DNA of 64,000 bases. Source: Epiperipatus broadwayi. Taxonomy: Eukaryota > Onychophora > Udeonychophora > Euonychophora > Peripatidae. Where the stretch lies: positions 1,178,001-1,242,000 of the forward strand of contig JAQFVV010000183.1 in NCBI GenBank assembly GCA_028023455.1. Reading direction: 5' to 3'. Made by a program: the position numbers and the translations under genes. This document shows positions 34,961-47,929 of this stretch, piece after piece. How positions within the stretch are numbered: position 1 is the first letter of the stretch; every line of letters begins with the position of its first letter. The notes beneath the pieces are model-generated. The model did not search any database. It saw only the letters and a list, made by a program, of their open reading frames with translations, and was not told where the DNA came from.

Positions 34961-35572
34961 TCTATAAATATAAATGAATGCAAGTTAAAAAAAATATTAG
35001 ATTCTTATTAATACACATTCTTATAGAAACATGTTTTTAATTATTTTAAATTTAACAATTATCTGTTTTATGTCCTATTATAATAAATCTTAAACATCCT
35101 TGATAAATTATTTAATGCAATGATCAAACAGAATTTTTCATTAGTTTTATAGCTATCAAATAAATTCATTTGTTTATTAATACATATAGCCTTTTTTATT
35201 CTTTTTTTCTTATTATTTTTCTATTCACAGGCAAAATGTTTATAGTATCAAGATTGAATTTAAATATTTTATTATATAATTTAATTAATAATCATTAAAT
35301 AAATAAAAGAATATTAGGTATTTTGTAAAAGAAAAAATTTCAGTGAGTTGAAAATATTGAAAATGTTGTTAGAAGTAATTCAAATAATCATTATGATAAA
35401 GTTTTAATGCAAAAAATAATAAGAATATAATTAATATTTATGCAAAAAATTATAATGTTGTATATAATGTATAACCAAATATAATTAAAATCCATAAAAA
35501 TAATGATATATTAACTAATTTATGAAAATATAAAAAAATAAAACAAACACAGTTACTTCTCTATTCATTATT
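34961..35572. other. No recognisable feature
   Basis: AT-rich spacer with no shared repeat or coding motif seen. Confidence 0.4.
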
Positions 35573-35782
35573 CAAACAGAAGTCAATCTCCAATAATGTG
35601 CTATTTCTTAAATATTATAAATCTACACACACTCTCCTGCGAGTAAGAGTTTAAAAAACTTATGCTCTAAACTTAAGTGATTGACTTAAGTTTTTTTAAA
35701 TTCTTATTGGTGGAAGAGTGTATGTAGATTTATAACATTTAAAAAATATCACATTATCAGAGATTGACTTCATTTGAACAAT
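35573..35782. repeat. Foldback element, arms about 90 bp
   Basis: Outer arms ttcaaacagaagtcaatctc (left) and gagattgacttcatttgaac (right) continue inward through tataaatctacacacactct and its complement to a centre near 35675-35690, where acttaagtgattgacttaag forms the tip. Pairing is imperfect but continuous. Confidence 0.7.
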
Positions 35783-36039
35783 TTCAAAGTTTTTAACCCT
35801 TTATAGTAATAGTTTCTCTACACATCCACTTTTATATTTCAACCAAAAGATAGTTTTTATCAAAATTAGTTGAATTTTTATTATAAAATAAAATAAATTC
35901 AAGATTGATTATATTTTTCAGAAATCTCAGACATAACGCTAAAAAGTCCCTTCATTTATTTTCATCTAAACCTGATACTGGCAGCATAAGCAATTATTAT
36001 TCATCTTATGACAAAAATCTAATTTCACTTAGTTGACAG
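35783..36039. other. No recognisable feature
   Basis: AT-rich spacer. Confidence 0.3.
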
Positions 36040-36700
36040 TACACATTTTAATTTAATAAATTTAGACTTGTTTAATGATTACTAATGGTAAGATTTTAAT
36101 TATAACTAAAACCTAGATATTAGCATGTGTGGTGATCAAAAATAAACAATAAAGAAAATGATCTCATTCTGTGCAAAGACAAAAGAATACTTCTGCATTT
36201 GTAAAACATAAGCTTTTGTTGGCTACAAAAAATAAGTTTACTGTTTATTTACTTGTTTATTATTAGTTTCATAAAGTATTAAATATTTATTTTTTAATAA
36301 GTACATAAAATTTATATTTAGATTTTATTTGAATGTAATAGCTTTTTTAGCAGAAAACTAATCAGCTAAAAATTTTCTGACATAAAATAGATCATATCTA
36401 TTATCAAAATACTTTTAGTATTAGTTGCTGTTTTTGTAATTAAAAGTTTAAATTTCATATTTCAAAGAATATTTTTGATATTTGAACTTATGCTTTAATA
36501 AAATTTGTTCTAAATATTATTAAATTCATATCTTAGTTTGAAGGCTTAAATTGATGTCTTTCATTTTTGGTTATTTATTTTTAATTATTAATACTTTTAG
36601 TTGCAAATTGATACGTTGTCTTTTGCAGTATCTTTCATTTTAGTAATTTATGCTTTTAATTATCTTTGTAAAAATTATAATGATGAAATAGAATAAAAGT
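36040..36700. repeat. Diverged duplicate of 44435-45010
   Basis: Shares gattactaatggtaagattt, taattataactaaa, gatcaaaaataaacaataaa and aatcagctaaaaattt in the same order as the 44.4-45 kb stretch, with many substitutions and indels. An old repeat of unknown class. Confidence 0.5.
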
Positions 36701-37369
36701 TTGTTTCACTAAATAATGCAACTAAAATACATGAAAACAAAAAGACAAGGTCTAACAATCTATCAAAAAGTCAAATAGTTAAATGTATCATATATATATA
36801 TGCGTGTGTGTGTCTGCATGCATGCACATGTAGTTATTATATTGTATTGCTGAAAAATAATTTAAAATGGGTTTACAAAAGTAAAATTTCTCATAGTCAT
36901 CCCTGTATTATTTAGATTCCTCTACTAATAATATTCGAGAAAACTAAGAGAGATTATTCATCACTTTGTTGAAAATTGCTTCTGTTTGATATTTTAATAT
37001 TTAACAATGTCTGCAGATATTATTAATGAATAAACATAAGAAATAAATCTTTTTCCTTAGCCAATGCTAGAAATGTTTTTGGCAACTAATTGAATATAAA
37101 AGTTATAAATTGTATACAATCTCATTATTTTAAAAATCATGCATAACAGTTCTCAGAGACACATTATCTATAAAAAAATTGAAATGGGCTTCATCAACAT
37201 TTCAATAGACCACTTACTTACTGAATATTTATTTATCTACATGTCATAGTTATTTTAATAATTGCTATAATGTAACTGTTTCACAAATTCACAAACTAGG
37301 CTGTGATAGGGCTATCATATTTTACATTTTAGGCAGTGTGATGGCGCTGCAATCACTAGTCTGCAAATT
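36701..37369. other. No recognisable feature
   Basis: AT-rich spacer with a short (TA/TG)n stretch at about 36790-36815. Confidence 0.4.
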
Positions 37370-37640
37370 GAGTAAGTAAGGCATAGATAATATTAGATAT
37401 CTGTTAATTGAATGTAAATGTTTGAAAGCAGAAATGATACAAATAATGAAGTTATGAAAGAATAAATAAGAACAAAGTGATTATGCAGAAAGTGGGTTGT
37501 TGGTTTTTATGCTGGGTTTGGGAAAAGATAAGGGGGATTTAGATATAAAGGTCATAGTGTTGACAAAGATTATGTTGTGGAAGTGGGATGGAGCAGATTA
37601 TGGGAAAACTTAGGGTGGGGAATGGAAAGGAAAAGTAAAG
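37370..37640 (+). pseudogene. Possible LINE ORF2 fragment
   Basis: A G-rich plus strand, unusual for this window, reads YLLIECKCLKAEMIQIMKL and, after a stop, AESGLLVFMLGLGKDKG then LTKIMLWKWDGAD. The ECxCL...E pattern followed by a Trp-rich segment recalls the region after the RT domain in some LINEs. Short and unconfirmed. Confidence 0.3.
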
Positions 37641-38765
37641 TGGCTAACAGGTTTCTCTAGGCATAGTTGCTGAGAGATTTTTACTCCATTTAAGGAAAAG
37701 TCACAGTGCATCACATCACACCATGTTGCTTTAAAGTGTTGTATATATTAAATTATGGAGTATAATAGGGTGCAGCGATTCTTTTTAAGAAGCTTCCATT
37801 TTTAATGTATTTTTTTTAAATCCAAGAAAAGTCAGGAGTGGATATTTGTCAGTGATTGACTGCCCATTCTATTGCTCTGACAAAGCAATGAAGGAGGGGG
37901 CAATTTGTGATTGGCTGATGCTTTACATTCATTTCCCCTGCAACTAAATGCAACATAAAATGTAATTTGCAGTAATTTCTAATGACTAGGATGCAATATT
38001 TTTGTAAAAGACTTATTATTAAACCAAAAAATACATCACTAGGGGGGGGGTCTTTGAAAACATTTTATTTTTAAAAAGACAATTCTTAGGAAGTACCTGA
38101 AGTATATTACATAAACTGGAAATTACCATACAAAAGCTATTAGAAGCTAAAAAGAAAATCATTTTTGTAAAAACTGTAAGTAAAATATTTTAATAACAAT
38201 TAATAATTTCTTAGTTTTTAGATATTCTTTGTTTCTTTGATGATAACTAATTCTAAATATATCATTTTTAATAACATAAGATGAATAATTATCATGAAGC
38301 CAATGACGATGTTTTTCTTTGTTATCAGTGAGACTTTCAGTTAGACACTAGTTTTCAAAATTTTTAAATATTAATTTTTCATGTTTTAGAATTTTAATTA
38401 TTAGAAGTCTTAAATATAATATATTGTATAAATAAATTTTGTAATATAGATTTTAAAAAAGGTTTAATCAAACATGGAATCATAATAAAAATATTCATCA
38501 CTAGAATCTATTCAGAAATTTGGGGGTCAGATTGACACTGAAAGAATTAAGTCATTGTGTTCTGGCCATAGAAATCATTTTTTGAAACATTCAAAAACCT
38601 GTTTTGTTATAAATAAATTTGGAAAAATTAAATTTAAATAGTACAATTAAAAAAAAATTTAAAATATTTTTACTGAGAATCTATTACTATGAAATGAACT
38701 TAAATTGTTTTTATTACTAGTGTTCTTCTTATGCTTATGGGTTTTTATAATATATTGAATTAAAA
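37641..38765. other. No recognisable feature
   Basis: AT-rich spacer with a run of nine G near 38043. Confidence 0.4.
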
Positions 38766-40732
38766 TATATAAATATGTCATTACATTAATTTAAAATAAA
38801 ATCTTAAAGTTCGCAAATAAAAATAAAATCTATTAAAAAAAAAAACTAAACGCTAAAATTAAAATGTTTGTTAAACGTATATATTCGCACAGATTCAAAA
38901 CTTTAAAAATATTTTTTTTAAAAAACAAATAAATAAGTATTTGAACGTACTTTTTTATAAAAAAAATACAAGACTTAAAGATAAAATATTTCTGTAAATG
39001 GAAATGATTGTTTATTAATTATCCAAAAGCTGTGTAATTAAAAAGTCACATCAAAATTAGATCAGGAATAAAGAATTAGCTTGTCCAATATAGAAGCAGC
39101 AAATAAAGGCCCAGACCATAATGAAAAAATGCAACAGTGACATCTTTGTTCATGGAATCCATAGGAGGACTATAAAAAGAAAAATATTGAGTTCCAGTGA
39201 GGTTTTCGAACTTGATTTGAGAAGACGAACGACAAGATGCACTTGTTGTTCTCTCTCACTTATTTAAAAAAAAAATGAAAAGACTGTGATACCAGAATGG
39301 AACCAGCTAATGCCACCTCCAGAACATTATTTTCTAATGGAGACGTCGCAGGAATTAAAAAAGAGGAACCTGGACTCTTCTACCATAATCTATATTGACA
39401 TGAACTCTAAATTTAAAAATAATTAAGAACTTTCGTTCAAGCTTATGAACTTCTATCTAACTTTTAAGTTTAAAATCAATTGATAATGTGTAATTTTATA
39501 TATGTTCACATTTGATAAAAAAATCATTTCCATTTATTATTTTATTTGTATTAATATTTATTGTTTAAATTTTAAATGAGGGAATTTAAGGTTGGGTATA
39601 GACGTTGCATAGATTCATTAGCGGTTGATAATGTTGTGGTTTTCACATTCAATTAGAATATATAAGTCAATGATGTCACTGCAAGCATCTTATGATGAAT
39701 GCTATTGGGTTTTGTGTATTCCCTATGCAATTGACATTATCGATGATTTTGTATTTTGATCAGTTGTGTTCATTTTGAAATGTTTTTAACCATGGAATCT
39801 GTGCAGCCAATCTATACTCGACATTATAAAACAAATTATATAAAATTCATCTGTGTGAACGTATTTAAATGTTAAATTTAAGTTGGGCATGAATGGCTAT
39901 ATAGTTTTGTAAAGTTATATTAAGGGAGGGTAATCTTAGGTTATTCATTTCGTAGTTAAATTGGCTCAATGGATTGGATATATTTGTGTAATTAGTAGAT
40001 GTAGTATGAGATCCGCTATGGGCAGGATTGCATATATACACCACACACCTTCTGTTTGCCTATGGATGGGTTTGTAAGATGGCAAAGGACCGCAATCCAT
40101 TCCTATGGAGTTTTATGTTTATTGTTCTACTCGCCAACAGATGTAGCATTCCTGTGGGTGGAGAGACAATGTCTTCTCTAACTCTACTTACTGTTCAGAC
40201 GTACATTCCTGACAGTATAGTATTTTGTGTTGTCGTATTTTCATGCTACATTGAATACATAAATGCATCAGATGGATTGACGCCAGTTTGACTGCGAACT
40301 TTTTGGCCTAAGGTTAAATAAGAGATAGAATTTTTTTTTCAAATTCAGATCTATGTAGTCTATTCATACTCGACCATCTAAATAAAATATTAAACTCATT
40401 GAAATTTATTTAAATGTAAAAGTAAAGATTAATATAAAAATCTAAAATGTTAAAATTTATATGTGCATAAATAAATATTTTTATGTGTTAATTTCTGGCA
40501 GTGGCTTTTATTTATTTGTATTTAAGATATAAATTAAAGTTATATTTTATTATCTCTGCATCTCCACTAAGCTAGTGACTTGGGCTAACGATCTAAATAT
40601 TAAATAAAGTGGAATCTTATCAGTGCATATCTGCCTACTTTATACATTTTTCTAGGCTCAAATGCATAGATGGCACTTTGGTAGTTGCAGATATGATTGA
40701 CATTGACTCCACCTTTATTTGGATCGTTATAA
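38766..40732 (+). repeat. Direct duplication, copy A (about 1.97 kb)
   Basis: Collinear with copy B at 41289-43250 from atataaatatgt at the left to ggatcgttataa at the right, with substitutions and a few small indels and identity around 95 percent by eye. It is in direct orientation, so neither foldback nor palindrome. Contains the small open frame at 40028-40291. No terminal inverted repeats, RT or transposase motif were recognised. Confidence 0.85.
40079..40291 (+). CDS. Small hydrophobic open frame in duplication copy A
   Basis: From the first ATG at 40079 it encodes 70 residues; the frame itself opens at 40028 on a TTG. The start MAKDRNPFLWSF leads into a hydrophobic stretch (MFIVLLA), and a second one (SIVFCVVVFSCYIEYI) is near the end. 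The copy B partner is 98 percent identical in nucleotides and stays open. I recognise no family. It could be a chance frame in a recent duplicate, a fragment of an unknown element or a very short membrane peptide. No promoter, splice site or poly-A evidence ties it to expression. Confidence 0.2.
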   Translation: MAKDRNPFLWSFMFIVLLANRCSIPVGGETMSSLTLLTVQTYIPDSIVFCVVVFSCYIEYINASDGLTPV

Positions 40733-41288
40733 CTGGCTACCCAACTTGGGCTGATCTTTAATAAACATGAGTGCCCTGAGAATTTTAAAAGTGAATTATG
40801 CCCGTAATATTTTTTCTGAAATTAGTATAAATATATTTGTTGTATTGACATGGAGTTACAGTTTGAAATTTTGTCTTAAAGGTACTGCCAGTAAGAAAAA
40901 TTGTGCATATGTAAAGATAAATACGAGGAATAAAAAAGTAATAAATAAAATGTAATTAATTAATATAAATCATAAATTTTGTTTTTTAAAAAAAAAAGTC
41001 TTGTTTAAAATCTAATCGTCTAACTTGCCTAAAGAATACTTAAAAGTAAAAGAAAAGAAACTTGGAAGGGAGGGGGCAGAAATTTAGCTGGTAGTAAGGA
41101 ATCATCAGTCAACATTTTTTTTTATCATTATATTTGTAATTACTGTTTTGTCTTTTTAAAAAAAAAAGTTTTGTCCTTTCGAAATTTCATATATAACAAA
41201 TTTGTGTAACATAATTACTAACACTAAGTAAAGTCTTTTTTTTTTTAATGTTTTTGTTTTTTTGAGGAAGTTTACTGATATGTAACGA
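40733..41288. other. Spacer between direct duplicates
   Basis: About 556 bp of AT-rich DNA with several homopolymer runs. The open frame 40767-40955 has no recognisable domain. The spacer is too short and non-coding to be the interior of an LTR element. Confidence 0.5.
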
Positions 41289-43250
41289 TATATAAATATG
41301 TTGTTACATTAATTTAAAATAAAAACTTAAAAGTTCACAAATAAAAGTAAAAAACTAAATGCTAAAATTAAAATGTTTGTTAAACGTATATACATTCGCA
41401 CAGATGCCAAACTTTAAAAATATTTTTTTTAAAAAACAAATAAATAAGTAATTGAAAAAAGTACAAGACTTAAAGATAAAATATTTCTGTAAATGGAAAT
41501 GATTGTTTATTAATTATCCAAAAGCTGTGTAATTAAAAAGTCACATCAAAATTAGATAAGGAATAAAGAATTAGCTTGTCCAATATAGAAGCAGCAAATA
41601 AAGGTGCAGACCATAACAAAAAAATGGGACAGTGATGTCTTTGTTCATGGAATCCATAGGAGGACTATAAAAAGAAAAATATTGAGTTCCAGTGAAGTTT
41701 TCAAACTTGATTTGGGGAGACGAACGACATGATGTACTTGTCGTTCTCTCTCACTTATTTAAAAAAAAATGAAAAGACTGTGATACCAGAATAAAACCAG
41801 CTAATGCCACCTCCAGAACATTATTTTCCAATGGAGATGTCACAGGAATTAAAAAACAGGAACCTGGACTCTTCTACCATAAGCTATATTGACATGAACT
41901 CTAAATTTAAAAATAATTAAGAACTTTCGTTCAAGCTTATGAACTTCTATCTAACTTTTACGTTTAAAATCAATTGATAATGTATAATTTTATATATGTT
42001 TGCATTTGATAAAAAAATCATTTCCATTTATTATTTTATTTGTATTAATATTTATTGTTTAAATTTTAAATGAGGGAATTTATGGTTGGGTATAGACATT
42101 GCATAGATTCGTTAGCGGTTGATAATATTGTGGTTTTCACATTCAATTAGAATATATAAGTCAATGATGTCACTGCAAGCATCTTACAATGAATGCTATT
42201 GGGTTTTGTGTATTCCCTATGCAATTGACATTATCGATGATTTTGTATTTTGATCGGTTGTGTTTATTTTGAAATGTTTTTAACCGTGGAAACTGTGCAG
42301 CCGATCTATACTCGACATTATAAAACAAATTATATAAAATTCATCTGTGCAAACATATTTAAATGTTAAATTTAAGTCGGGCGTGAATGGCTATATAGTT
42401 TTGTAAAGTTATATTAAGGGAGGGTAATCTTAGGTTATTCGTTTCGTAGTTGAATTGGCTCAATGGATTGGATATATTTGTGTAATTAATAGATGTAGTA
42501 TGAGATCTGCTACGGGCAGGATTGCATATATACGCCACACACCTTCTGTTTGCCTATGGATGGGTTTGTAAGATGGCAAAGGACCGCAATCCATTCCTAT
42601 GGAGTTTTATGTTTATTGTTCTACTCGCCAACAGATGTAGCATTCCTGTTGGTGGAGAGACAATGTCTTCTCTAACTCTACTTACTGTTCAGACATACAT
42701 TCCTGACAGTATAGTATTTTGTGTTGTCGTATTTTCATGCTACATTGAATACATAAATGTATCAGATGGATTGACGCCAGTTTGACTGCGAACTTTTTGG
42801 CCTAAGGTTAAATAAGGGATAGAATATTTTCTTTTCAAATGCAGATCTATGTAGTCTATTCATACTCGACCATCTAAATAAAATATTAAACTCATTGAAA
42901 TTTATTTAAATGTAAAATTAAAGATTAATATAAAAATCTAAAATGTTAAACTTATTCCTCAAATTTAGAATGATATTATATGTGCGTAAATAAATATTTT
43001 TATGTGTTAATTTCTGGCAGTGGCTTTTATTTATTTGTATTTAAGATATAAATTAAAGTTATATTTTATTATCTCTGTGTCTCCACTGAGCTAGTTACTT
43101 GGGCTAACGATCTAAATATTAAATAAAGTGGAATCTTATCAGCACGTATCTGCCTACTTTATAAATTTTCTAGGCTCAAATACCTAGATGGCGTCCTGGT
43201 AGTTGTAGATATGATTGACATTGACTCCACCTTCATTTGGATCGTTATAA
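41289..43250 (+). repeat. Direct duplication, copy B (about 1.96 kb)
   Basis: Partner of 38766-40732. Several differences within the shared open frame are C/T or G/A transitions at CpG sites (for example tacgcc/tacacc and gacgta/gacata), as in methylated DNA. The left boundary falls in ordinary AT-rich sequence and the right one in (TA)n at 43249-43260. Confidence 0.85.
42573..42785 (+). CDS. Small hydrophobic open frame in duplication copy B
   Basis: Counterpart of 40079-40291, 70 residues from its ATG. The two frames differ in that segment by one replacement (A to V in the YINxSDG block) and two silent changes; a T/A difference lies before the ATG. Same caveats as for copy A. Confidence 0.2.
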   Translation: MAKDRNPFLWSFMFIVLLANRCSIPVGGETMSSLTLLTVQTYIPDSIVFCVVVFSCYIEYINVSDGLTPV

Positions 43251-44212
43251 TATATATATATTGGTATGTGCCAGTATCAATTTAGTTTCAAGTTTTTTAT
43301 GTTACATTTAATTATTGCTTTTTACATACTTAACATTAATAAAGAATAATTATAAGATAGTTGATGCTTATTATGAACGAATCAATTTATTAATTTAACT
43401 TGTCATATTTTTTTTTAAAAGTTGACATTTATACTTATAAATATTGTTTTTTTTTTTAACTATTGTGGAAATTACATCTAAAAACTATTTACTTTTGATA
43501 GAAATTGCATGCAAAACAATAATTTTAGGATAAACTTCAAAAAATAAATAAAACAAATTAAAAGAATTATATAAACATTTCTTAGTGTGATAGTTTTTTT
43601 CTAATTTTTTTTCCTCTCGCCTTTTTATTCTCTTTTACTTCCTTTCTCTACAAATACATACATCCTATATTTCTTTCTTTAATAAATATACTTTTAAAAA
43701 TATATTTTACAATCATACTTTAAAAATTTGATTTTATTGAAGATATATAAATATATGTCATTAGTCTCAACTACAAAGGCACTTTCATTTTTTTTTCAAA
43801 CTTTTGCATAATATGCTTTATTTTTCTCAATGTCTCTAGTTTTTATGTTTTACTTCTATTAATTCTTATCCAAATTTCATAAAATTTTATCAATTTTTTA
43901 ATTATTTTAATAACTTGAAATTCATTACTACATAATAACATTATTAATATAGATGTCAATGTACAGGATACTTTTCATAATGCTTCCATTTTTCATTATA
44001 TATAATGTTTTCAGGAGCAAATATCTTTAATAAAATACAGTTAAAGTAAAATATTACTGTTTCAACAAGATAACACTTGCTCTGAGTGGGGTAAAGATAG
44101 TAATCATGTGGTTATAATTTTATAACATGGTTGTGGTTATAATACTCGTATCACATGGTTGATGAATAATTTGTTTTAAGCTTGGGTGGTTTTCTTTCAT
44201 TTGTGTAAAAAA
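43251..44212. other. No recognisable feature
   Basis: AT-rich spacer with pyrimidine-rich stretches at about 43600-43690. Confidence 0.4.
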
Positions 44213-44306
44213 ACTCTTTCACATAGATAGTAATTTTATTATCTCATCATGTTTGTTAATTTGTATTAACAAACATGATGAAATGATAAAATTATCATCT
44301 GTGTCA
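44213..44306. repeat. Short inverted repeat, arms about 40 bp
   Basis: ctttcacatagatagtaatt...atcatgtttgttaa and its inverted partner ttaacaaacatgatgaaatg...catctgtgtcaaga flank a loop of about 7-10 nt. Confidence 0.7.
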
Positions 44307-44434
44307 AGATCGTTTTGAGCCATTAATTTATTTTCATATAAACTTGCTTTTGGCAATATAAGAAATTTCAATTTATTTCAATGGAGTAAATCAGTTTTAA
44401 TCAGTTAATGGTATAAGCTTTAATTTTAAAATGC

Positions 44435-45010
44435 TTTGAATAATTTAGTTGTTACTAACGGTAAGATTTTAATTGTAACTAAAGTATCTAAAGGATGATA
44501 TCTATTCATGATCAAAAAAGACAATATAAAGAATATGCGCATTCTATTTTGAGGCTAAAATAAATTTCTATGCTTTTGCAATGCTTACATTTTAAAAACA
44601 TAAAAAGTTATTTATCCATTTACTTTTTTTATAAAACTTAAATATTTTCTTTTAAAAAAGTAAATATTATATACACTAAGATAATTGTTTTTTCACTTAT
44701 TATTTATTTTTATAGAATTATTAAATATTTGTTTTTAATAACTATATAACAATTACATTTTGATTTTATTTGAGTCTAGCTTTTTAGCAAAAATATAATC
44801 AACTAAAAATTTAGTGGTGTCAAACAGGAGACATATTTTCAATAAAAACTTTTATTATTATATTTTATGTAATTAATTTTTTTACATTTCAATGTTTTTC
44901 CACTTTTCTTTAGTGGTAATTTGAGTTCATAGTTCAACATTTTAATTTTAATATTAAAAATTTTATTCAATATTATGAATTAATAAATTGGGCTTGATTT
45001 GGTAGAAATA
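44435..45010. repeat. Diverged duplicate of 36040-36700
   Basis: See 36040-36700. Shared blocks include gttactaacggtaagatttt, taattgtaactaaa and aatcaactaaaaattt. Confidence 0.5.
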
Positions 45011-45119
45011 TAAGTTTACAAACAAAAATGTGTAATATATAGTGTGAAGAGTTTCTTTTTTTATTCTTTATAATAATTCTATTGAAAAAATTAGAATAAC
45101 TAAATCTATGTTGGATGAA

Positions 45120-45375
45120 TACCAATTTTTACACACAACAAAGAGATAGAGGAATTTGAATCTAGGATTTTCAGTCATATTTATCCTCAACTTCATCACA
45201 ACCAACCATTATGCCTGACCAAAGATGGTGAAAAAATAAATGATCGCCAATATACATATTTTGTTATCAGTTGAGCCAGATCATAATCTCCCATATATAT
45301 ATATAATCAATGCTGGGCTTATATTAAGATAGTAATTCTTTAAACTTTAATGGACAGAATTCAATCTTCTCACCC
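45120..45375 (-). mobile_element. tRNA-derived SINE-like repeat, family B
   Basis: Full-length relative of 22020-22275. It carries gaatttgaatctaggatttt (minus-strand degraded B box), tgagccagatcataatctcc and gcttatattaagatagtaat in the same order. Confidence 0.6.
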
Positions 45376-46299
45376 TTCCAAAAGTCATCATAAAATGTTC
45401 AAATTCTGTTTTAAAATTTAAAATTGCATTTATGTTTATTAAATCAGTACTGTGTTGTTTGGCAACTATCGGTTAGAATTTAACAATTGTAATTATATTA
45501 TTTCAAATTTCTTAACTTGTATTTTTAAAAATGAAACATATTTTTAAAAAATGTAAATAAAACATGAATATATTTTTAATCATTATTTTGTAAAAATAAT
45601 TTTTAAATATTTAAATGAATTATGAAACTATACACTGTTTTTGCCTATGCCAGGAAAAATAACAGGCGAGGTCACAAGTTTGCTTAATGCCCGACATCAA
45701 AGAATTTGTCAAACAGGAATATTTTGACATTTTCAGATTTTTTAAAAACTAATAAGTCAATACTTACTTTATTTTTATGTTTTACTATAAAAGTGGCAAA
45801 ATAGTGTTAAAAATAATCATAAACAGTGGCTTAAAGATGATGTACAGAGCTCTATCATAGTATTCCAAAAAGCACTTATTATTAGAAACATAAAATTAAA
45901 AAATGATTTTTTTGTACTTTAAACAATATTTTCATAATTTAAACATAATTTAACAAAATTTGACTTAATGTATAATTATTTCAGATAATTTTTTTTCTGC
46001 TACATTCATTTTCTTAATTGAAGATTTAAATGATTTTGTTTTGTTTTAATTTCTTATGCCTGTTTTTTTTTTTTTTTTTGCAAAATTAATATTTTATTTT
46101 TTAAAATAATCTTGTTTTTGAATTTATGCTTTTAATGAAATTTGTAAAAAAAAAACCAAATGTAAATATGAAAAAGAAATTCATTTTCATTAAAAAATAC
46201 CAACAAAGAAGAATCTCACAAAAAACTGATTAATTAAGGCATAAAATGTGTCTAAAAAATGCCACCTAAAAAATTAAACAATGTCTATGTATTTTCTTG
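45376..46299. other. No recognisable feature
   Basis: AT-rich spacer with a T-run near 46062-46079. Confidence 0.4.
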
Positions 46300-46607
46300 A
46301 AGGTTTGTGATGATGGTGTTCTAGTTGTATTTTTATATTGGACTATTTCCATCATCTAATATGTGTATTGAATGCCTTTAGAAAAATTTAATTTTATTTA
46401 AACCAAACACATTCAACTGTTAGTAATAGCACATCAAACAGGTTAGTATATGCACAACATTTCAAGAAGTATTCCCCCCCCCTTATCAGGGGTTGTTGAT
46501 CTGATCAGTGACAGTACTAGCATGGTATTCGAACCTGGACCCTTATATTCTCGAGTATTGAATTTTAAAATAACGCTCTAACCAACTGAGCCATCCTGCC
46601 AAAGGCA
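46300..46607 (-). mobile_element. tRNA-derived SINE with well-kept tRNA-like head
   Basis: The minus strand starts near 46605 with ggcaggatggctcagttggt, a good D arm and A box (TGGCTCAGTTGG), then an anticodon-like region, and B box GGTTCGAATACC about 46520-46535. The expected 3' acceptor strand complementary to GGCAGGA is absent. The body continues into a distinct region (cccctgataagggg, attactaacagttgaatgtg) ending near 46300. So this is a SINE, not a tRNA gene. No second copy of this family was seen in the window. Confidence 0.65.
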
Positions 46608-47732
46608 ATAGTATGTAATAATTTCATATACTTATCTATGAGATTCCTCCTGATTTCTCCACTTTTTTCAAATAATCCAATATAAAAATACAAATGTCTA
46701 TGTAGTTTTAATCATTATAATCAAATAATTATAAAGAATCAACTTTTATCTGTGAAAATATTCTTAATAATTAAATGAAAGATTTTTTAACCAGTCAATT
46801 ATTGTTTTTAATTTAATTGACACATCTGATTAGAATGTGTGTGTATATGTTTTTAAAAAAACATCTGATAAAATTTTTAATAAAAAAATTAAATAATTAC
46901 ATACTATTTCGTAGAATAATTGTTGTTTTTTAATAGATCTTAATCAAAAAGATTTGCTACTAAACTTTAGTTGTCATATACTATATAAAAATAGCTTTAT
47001 CAAATCATAATGACCATAAATGCATTTCCAATCATTTGTTACCAATGGCAGCACTTTTAAGAGACAAGATCTTGTTTTGTTATTTTTTGGAAAGGTTATA
47101 AACTATGTATAATGCTTCCTTAAACTTACTATATATTTTTTTGTGCATATGAAGTATCTCGTAGAATCTAGCTGAAAAGTATGGTATTTCTAATCTTTTC
47201 TTGCGAAAATGTCAGTTCACCTTCATTTAAATCTAGAAATTCAATTACCTTTTTATTTTTTTAGTTTATTAGAACATATTTTGTGCCAGTTTTTTATCAT
47301 TTAAAATCTTTTTGTCGTTTTATATTTCAAAACTGCATTTTCATAATTCAAAACAAAAAAAGCGGCAATCTTATTAAAATATATTTTTTTCAAATGTAAA
47401 GTCTTGTTTTATTTAAATATAATATAATTTTATCAAATGTATTTTATTATATTTAACTTTCTTATTTATTCTTAATACTTACGTGTTTTATGTGATATTA
47501 ACAAAATTCAAATAAACATAATTATGTATATTTTGTTGTCCACTTTATTGACAAATATTTATATAATTCAATTTTTTTTAACATTTTTGTTTTGTTAAAA
47601 TTAATTTTCAAGTTATTTCCTAATTGTCTAAATGTAGTTTAAAAGTTCTTGAATTTAAGTAATTAAGTGTTACTGCAAAACAAAACAAAACACCCATAAT
47701 CATTGACAAATGTAAACTAATTTTAAAACCAC
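46608..47732. other. No recognisable feature
   Basis: AT-rich spacer with no shared repeat or coding motif seen. Confidence 0.4.
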
Positions 47733-47880
47733 TAAAATATCACACAATCACCATTCTCTACGCGTACACAAGCTGTTAACAGTGCCACTCAGTATAATCC
47801 TTAGTAATCAATGGATGCCAGAAGGTTTGTGCATAAAATACCATCTAGTGCCTACTCATTCAATATCCTCAGACTATTAA
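47733..47880 (+). repeat. Fragment of foldback family C (left arm)
   Basis: Begins aaccactaaaatatcacaca (family terminus), then tgccactcagtataatcctt, agtaatcaatggatgccaga, aaggtttgtgcataaaa and ctagtgcctactcattcaat, ending near cctcagac. Confidence 0.7.
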
Positions 47881-47929
47881 TTCTATAAACACTTCTTCCT
47901 CTTCCTTAATTTTGCTTTTTCATATACAA

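Noticed and set aside
40028-40291. Host gene of 87 codons
   Set aside because: The frame opens on TTG, not ATG, and is present in two copies only because of the duplication; no family, splice or expression evidence. It is reported only from its ATG, at low confidence.
38766-43250. LTR retrotransposon with 2-kb LTRs
   Set aside because: The interior would be only about 556 bp, without primer-binding site, polypurine tract, gag or pol, and without clear flanking duplication.
46520-46607. Possible tRNA gene on the minus strand
   Set aside because: D arm and B box are good, but the acceptor stem has no 3' partner, the anticodon arm is irregular and the sequence continues into a SINE-like body.
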